From contig JABSSW010000047.1 in NCBI GenBank assembly GCA_018902385.1, forward strand, positions 186,001-250,000: a stretch of DNA of 64,000 nt. The letters are read 5' to 3'. Below, piece after piece: positions 60,160 to 64,000 of the stretch (position 1 is its first letter; each line of letters begins with the position of its first letter). Below the pieces are notes generated by a model, which was not told the DNA's origin, ran no database searches, and saw only the letters and a program-made list of their open reading frames with translations. The stretch is from Physcia stellaris. Its lineage: Eukaryota > Ascomycota > Lecanoromycetes > Caliciales > Physciaceae. The translations under genes were made by a program, and so were the position numbers.

Positions 60160-60554
60160 TTAAAAATATTCAAAGTTTTGTCTTATCGAAAACGCGATTC
60201 GAAAAATCTTGACACGTGCAAATACGAATCGCACGTGCGAATAATGATTTTCTTTGTCAAAACAAATATTTTTGTTTCAAAATATGAATTTCAATACATA
60301 TGTTGCAATTCTGATAACATAACGCTTTAAATGTATGAAAATTGACATATTGTTGATCGAATTATAATTCATTGAAAACACAACGTTCGACGGTTCGGGA
60401 AGAAATTTGAGATACAACAATTTAAGCTCATTTAGCGTTGTGTAGTGCAACTTGGTCGCAGAATTCCCTAACAAAAAGCGGGAATTACTGGGGAGGGGGA
60501 AAGTCAAAATTTTTCGATGCCAAGGATTCTACAGCTTTCTGCACCCGAGTGTAC
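60160..60554. repeat. Right inverted end of the MULE, subterminal part mutated
   Basis: The outer 65 bp (60490-60554) are unmutated. The subterminal copy at 60160-60260 is AT-shifted relative to the left end. Spacing between the two blocks is about 230 bp here against about 20 bp on the left, so the two ends are not the same length. Confidence 0.75.
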
Positions 60555-61959
60555 CCGTGCAGCTTACCTACTCTCCTACTGTACTCGTACGAGTCGTTCA
60601 ACGAAGATACATTTAGCTCAATCCGAGAATTTTTGTGCAAATGTACGCGCGAACTCCGATCCGCCGATCTTCTTGCTCTTTTTCTGCCTTTCCCTGGGAT
60701 CACGTCTCTGCGTCTAACGTAGGTATACAGAAAGATTTAGGCTTTTCACCTTCGAATATCGCAGCCAATTCCTTGAAACGGCTTTGATATTCGGCGGTAC
60801 CACTTACTACTAACTTCGAGTATGGTGCTAAGAGTGTCCAAAAAGAAGAAGAAATAAGATAAAATACTTTACGACAGAAGCCGAACCTTTGATCGCAGGG
60901 TTTCGGCTATGATCAACCCTCAGCTTCATGGTCCGTCACTCTGAGATATATGATAGCGGCATGGCGGTTGCTGAATGTGTAAAACGTTCATGAAACAAGT
61001 TGTTTTTATCAGATCGATCTTTCTTCTTCCCGATTTCGTTTGTTCGTTCCCTTATCCCTCGGCTCAACCTCTCATCCTCTCATCCCTCATCTCATCCTCT
61101 CATCCCCTCCTCCCTTCCCCCTCCTCCCATCCCCATCCCCTCCTCCCAATCCCAACCCATCCCCAACACAACCCCTTCACCACCTCAACTCCACCCTTCC
61201 CTCAAGCACCAGAAACCCCTACCTCCATAGACAGCCCCCTTCCCTCTCCCCCATCTTCCCCCATTTCCCCCTCCCAACAGAGGCCCCCTTCCCCCTCCCA
61301 TCACCCTCCCTTTCCCTACCCTATCTTAGTGTCTATAAATACTCCACCCCACGCTACCCACCAACGGTTTTCCATCATTTGTTTATTGCTGGTGATGAGA
61401 GGGGAAGAATGATGGGAGAGGAGGGAGGGGAGGGGAGGGGAGGGTGGAACGGCTGTTGGGTGGGATGAGCTGTCCGTGAGAGATCCATTTCCTTCTTTTT
61501 GAGGAGGAATGGAAGAACGATTTAGAAAACGGGAATGGTTGCAGGGAGGAGAGGGAGGTGGTTCGGTGGCTATCCAGACGTAATCGGAAGAGTTTTTTGT
61601 GAGGGGGGTTTTTCTTTGTTGGGGATGAGCGGATATTGTGCGTGGATTGATGGATGGATGGAAGCCGTTTCGACTTTTTCAGGTTCGGGTTACATGCATT
61701 GGGGGGTAGGAGGACGGGTACTGGTACTGAAGACTGAGAAGCATGACTTCGGGGAGAATAGAAATAGTCAAGGAAGGGAAAGAAAGAGTGAGACTCGAGT
61801 CGGCTTCTTACGACCGTTTTATCAGAATGCATGCGATGATGGCAAACCATACCCAAACCCCCAGTCCAACAACCACCATCAGGGCAAAGCCCCCCTCCCC
61901 CAAGCGTCAAAAAGCCCCCAAAATTAACGCGACCTCAAAAAGCAGGCTCATAATCGTCC
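60555..61959. other. Intergenic region with pyrimidine-rich tract
   Basis: About 1.4 kb between the transposon block and the 3' end of the nitronate monooxygenase. 61060-61320 is nearly all C and T on + (repeated catcc, ctcct, ccccat), and 61410-61450 is purine-rich (gggaggggagggg). A perfect 12-bp palindrome actcgtacgagt lies at about 60583. Long frames here are low-complexity artefacts; I support no gene. Confidence 0.5.
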
Positions 61960-63441
61960 TCACAACCTGCTCTTCCCAACGCCCCAAATCTCGGCCTGGG
62001 GATTATTCATATTCGCCTCGACTTCGCTGGAAGGAGGTTCGGATGATCGGTCACTTGTTATGAGGGAGTGAGTGTTCCGGATTGTTTCCTCGGCTTCTTT
62101 CTCGATGCGGGTGATGAGCGCGGCGCAGGTGGGGATGTCGTGGATGAGACCTATTACTTGGCCTGCTGTCCAGACCTGGGGGATGCAGATGTTAGCGTCC
62201 ATTATTTGGTTGATTAGGGACTTGTCCTCTAATGAGTTTGTGTGCCGTGGAGAAGTGTTTCTTCGCTGGATTTTAAGGTTTCCAGTTGCTGGGCTTGTCG
62301 TTGGTGATTATATGCATACGAACAGGACTTTGGAGTCAGTTGTTTCCCCAAGTCGGCTTATCAATGGTCCACAACGATTTGGCACTCGCTTTTGTCCGCG
62401 GCGAGTAAAGTAGATTGGATGGACTCACCCCATAATTATCATCTCCATTCAGGAACACCTCCCGACCTCTCTTCCCACTCACATACGGCGCCACCTCTTC
62501 GAACTTCCCCGTCGCACTCTCCCTCTCCACCTGCACCGCCTTCATCGCAGGCTCGTTTTTGAATAATCGGGACGTATTCTTCCACCTCCTCAGCACTAGC
62601 TCTGTATCCGTCTCCTGCGCCTTGACAATCGTCTCTTTGATATTCTGATGTATCGGCGCCTCAACCGTACACATAAACCTGGTGCCCATATTAATACCCT
62701 CGGCCCCCAAGCTCAGTGCAGCCGCCAATCCCTGCCCGTCCGCGAACCCGCCAGACGCGATGAACGGCACTTTCAAACTCTGCCTCGCTCTACTCAACAG
62801 TATGAAGTTGGTGATATCAGACTCCCCGACATGGCCCGCGCACTCAAAGCCGTCGATAGACAGAAAGTCCACACCGAGCTTGATGGCCGACTGCGCGTGC
62901 CGGATGGTGGTGCATTTGTGTAGTATGGTGCACTTGGCCGCTTTCAATTGTTTGATGACGGGACCAGGGGAGTTACCGGCTGTTTCGACAATCGTGACGC
63001 CTTCGTCGATGATAGCTTGAGCGTAGGCGTGGTAATCGGGAGGAACGAGGGCAGGAAGGAGGGTCAGGTTCACGCCGAAGGGATTATGGGTCATGGTTCT
63101 GCATTTGCGGATTTCTTTGCGGAGAGCGTCGGGGGAAGGTTGTGTGAGAGCAGTTAGCTGTGACATTGATTAGCTCCACGACTTGGACTGGGCGTGAAAA
63201 GCGGCCTACGATACCGAGTCCTCCAGCGTTGCTGACTGCACTTGCTAGTTCTGCGTATCCGACCCTGGCGTCCAATTGTCAGTTGAGGCAGCGGGGAAAC
63301 AGCGGCGCTTGCTCGTCATACCATTGCATTCCACCTTGCACGACTGGTACTGTGATAGATGTCAGTCGTCGTCAAGACAGGCTTGGACTGGAAAGTACCC
63401 CGAATCCCAAGCTGCCTTGTCAAAGCGGTGTTGAAAGGCAT
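61960..63441 (-). CDS. Nitronate monooxygenase (2-nitropropane dioxygenase family), five exons
   Basis: FMN-dependent TIM-barrel oxygenase that breaks down alkyl nitronates such as propionate 3-nitronate. Exons 63399-63441, 63322-63349 (only 28 nt), 63210-63264, 62429-63157 and 61960-62175 join in phase to 356 residues. Motifs in order: MPFNTALTRQLGIR, VPVVQGGMQW (FMN site strand 1), NAGGLGILTALTQPSPDALR across an intron, and KPFGVNLTLLP-type NPFGVNLTLLPALVP. Then HKCTTIRHAQSAIKLGVDFLSIDGFECAGHVGE with the family's flavin/catalytic His in GHVGE, PFIASGGFADGQGLAAALSLGAEGINMGTRF (phosphate-binding loop), and VWTAGQVIGLIHDIPTC at the C-terminus. Length is typical. Confidence in the family is high; the physiological substrate is inferred from the family only. 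Confidence 0.93.
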
Positions 63442-64000
63442 GATGACCGGGATGTGAGCAGGATGACTGAGTAGCTCTTGCTTTGGAAGGAAGCAGATAA
63501 GAAGGGCCGAAGCGCAAGAGCGGTGTCTGGAGTTCTACATGCTGAAGGTATGATGTGTTGGAGAGGATTCATCAGCTGCAAATACCACTGGCACGCATGG
63601 GATATTGCCGAGGTCCAGACTTCAAGGACATAATTCCTTAAGTCCGTAAGTACCTACGGGTACGGAGTACACGCCGATGGACATATTGAGAGACGAACGC
63701 TAGATTGAGGTCTGAAGGCTATGGACAAGGACCATTTGCTCTAAGCTATATCACATCACCTGGGTCTAATACCCCTTTCCATATCCATCCCTTCATCAAG
63801 TAGCGACATTGGGTATCAGCAGTAAAAGCGTATCAAACCGAAACGTAATATACAAAATTTCTGCAGGATCCAAGGTCATTTGCCTTGTCCGCAACAGTGT
63901 GGAGTCAGACTAAGTCCAACTTTCCACTTCAGTCCTCAAAGTTCTCATTTGATCTGCACTAGAGGTCGTCCATCGTGGGATCACGCTGGAGGAGTGCCGC
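63442..64000. other. Upstream region of the nitronate monooxygenase gene
   Basis: About 560 bp to the window edge. Probably promoter and part of the next intergenic region; no gene, repeat or RNA recognised. Confidence 0.4.

Larger units (their letters stand above)
32615..60554 (+). mobile_element. Mutator-like (MULE) DNA transposon, base layer of the nest, interrupted by LTR elements
   Basis: Inferred base element in three pieces: 32615-33909, 51986-52973 and 59698-60554, about 3.1 kb in all. Its two ends are inverted copies: GTACACTCGGGTGCAG at 32615 and its complement ending at 60554, matching for about 65 bp. A second inverted match pairs 32697-32800 with about 60160-60260. A frame at 33549-33824 carries the MULE transposase motif region as NCIYKTNRYHM, with DCTYKTN the usual form; the catalytic Asp reads Asn here, a G-to-A change. 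A C-terminal frame at 52327-52695 has a SWIM-type zinc finger remnant (Cys85, Cys97-x-His99). Both frames are on +, in the right order. A flanking 8-9 bp target duplication was not found. Family call is good; exact ends less so. Confidence 0.7.

Noticed and set aside
32615-60554. Reading the whole block as a Starship-type giant cargo element or a Polinton
   Set aside because: No tyrosine-recombinase captain, no DNA polymerase B, ATPase or capsid genes are visible, and each piece is accounted for by ordinary LTR or MULE layers with their own duplications.
32615-60554. AT-rich block as a centromere
   Set aside because: Composition would fit a regional fungal centromere, but the block is only 28 kb, is flanked at once by active-type genes and is explained by nested insertions. 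Not excluded without CenH3 data.
61000-61910. Long frames in 61.0-61.9 kb
   Set aside because: Translations are Pro/Ser/His low complexity from the C/T-rich tract, with no domain.

Overview
This is a stretch of nuclear DNA from a filamentous ascomycete (Pezizomycotina). The genes have short GT-AG introns (44-135 bp in most cases, one near 325 bp). Fungal-typical genes present include the CAF-1 large subunit, RTA1, LCL2, URC4, GTR1 and a Zn2Cys6 regulator. A long AT-rich block carries C-to-T/G-to-A (RIP-like) mutation. I cannot fix the class from sequence alone.

Layout. 1-32.2 kb is ordinary gene-rich DNA. In order: mitochondrial ribosomal protein bL27m (-, cut by the left edge), an NmrA-like reductase (-), LCL2 (+), CAF-1 p150 (-), a hypothetical protein (-), a Zn2Cys6 transcription factor (-), an RTA1-family membrane protein (+), a 13-exon Hsp70-like ATPase (-), a coiled-coil hypothetical (+), an epoxide-hydrolase-like alpha/beta hydrolase (+), a PQ-loop transporter (+), an auxilin/Swa2-like UBA-TPR-J protein (-), URC4 (+), the Rag GTPase Gtr1 (+) and a Q-rich hypothetical (-). 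61.9-63.5 kb holds a five-exon nitronate monooxygenase (-). The genes do not form one pathway; this is a normal mixed neighbourhood.

32.6-60.55 kb is a Russian-doll transposon nest that accounts for almost the whole AT-rich block. The base layer is a Mutator-like (MULE) DNA transposon of about 3.1 kb in three pieces with inverted ends. Into it went LTR element A (33910-51985, 5-bp duplication TTGTT) and a Ty3/Gypsy element C (52974-59697, duplication GAAAA). Into A went an old copy of LTR element B (37266-49639). Into that old copy, in the opposite orientation, went a fresh copy of the same family B (38876-45234, two 299-bp LTRs identical by eye, duplication AATTT). The fresh copy has normal base composition and shows no mutation.

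The mutation pattern of the block is not the classical one. C survives before A and G but is almost gone before C and, in large part, before T (mirror image for G). Classical Neurospora RIP removes CpA. This shows in raw sequence and in the two ends of the MULE, where one end is mutated and the other is not.

Three host genes (lcl2, swa2 at two sites, gtr1) each need one extra base at a G/C homopolymer of four or more to read through. This points to systematic homopolymer under-calling in the assembly rather than dead genes.
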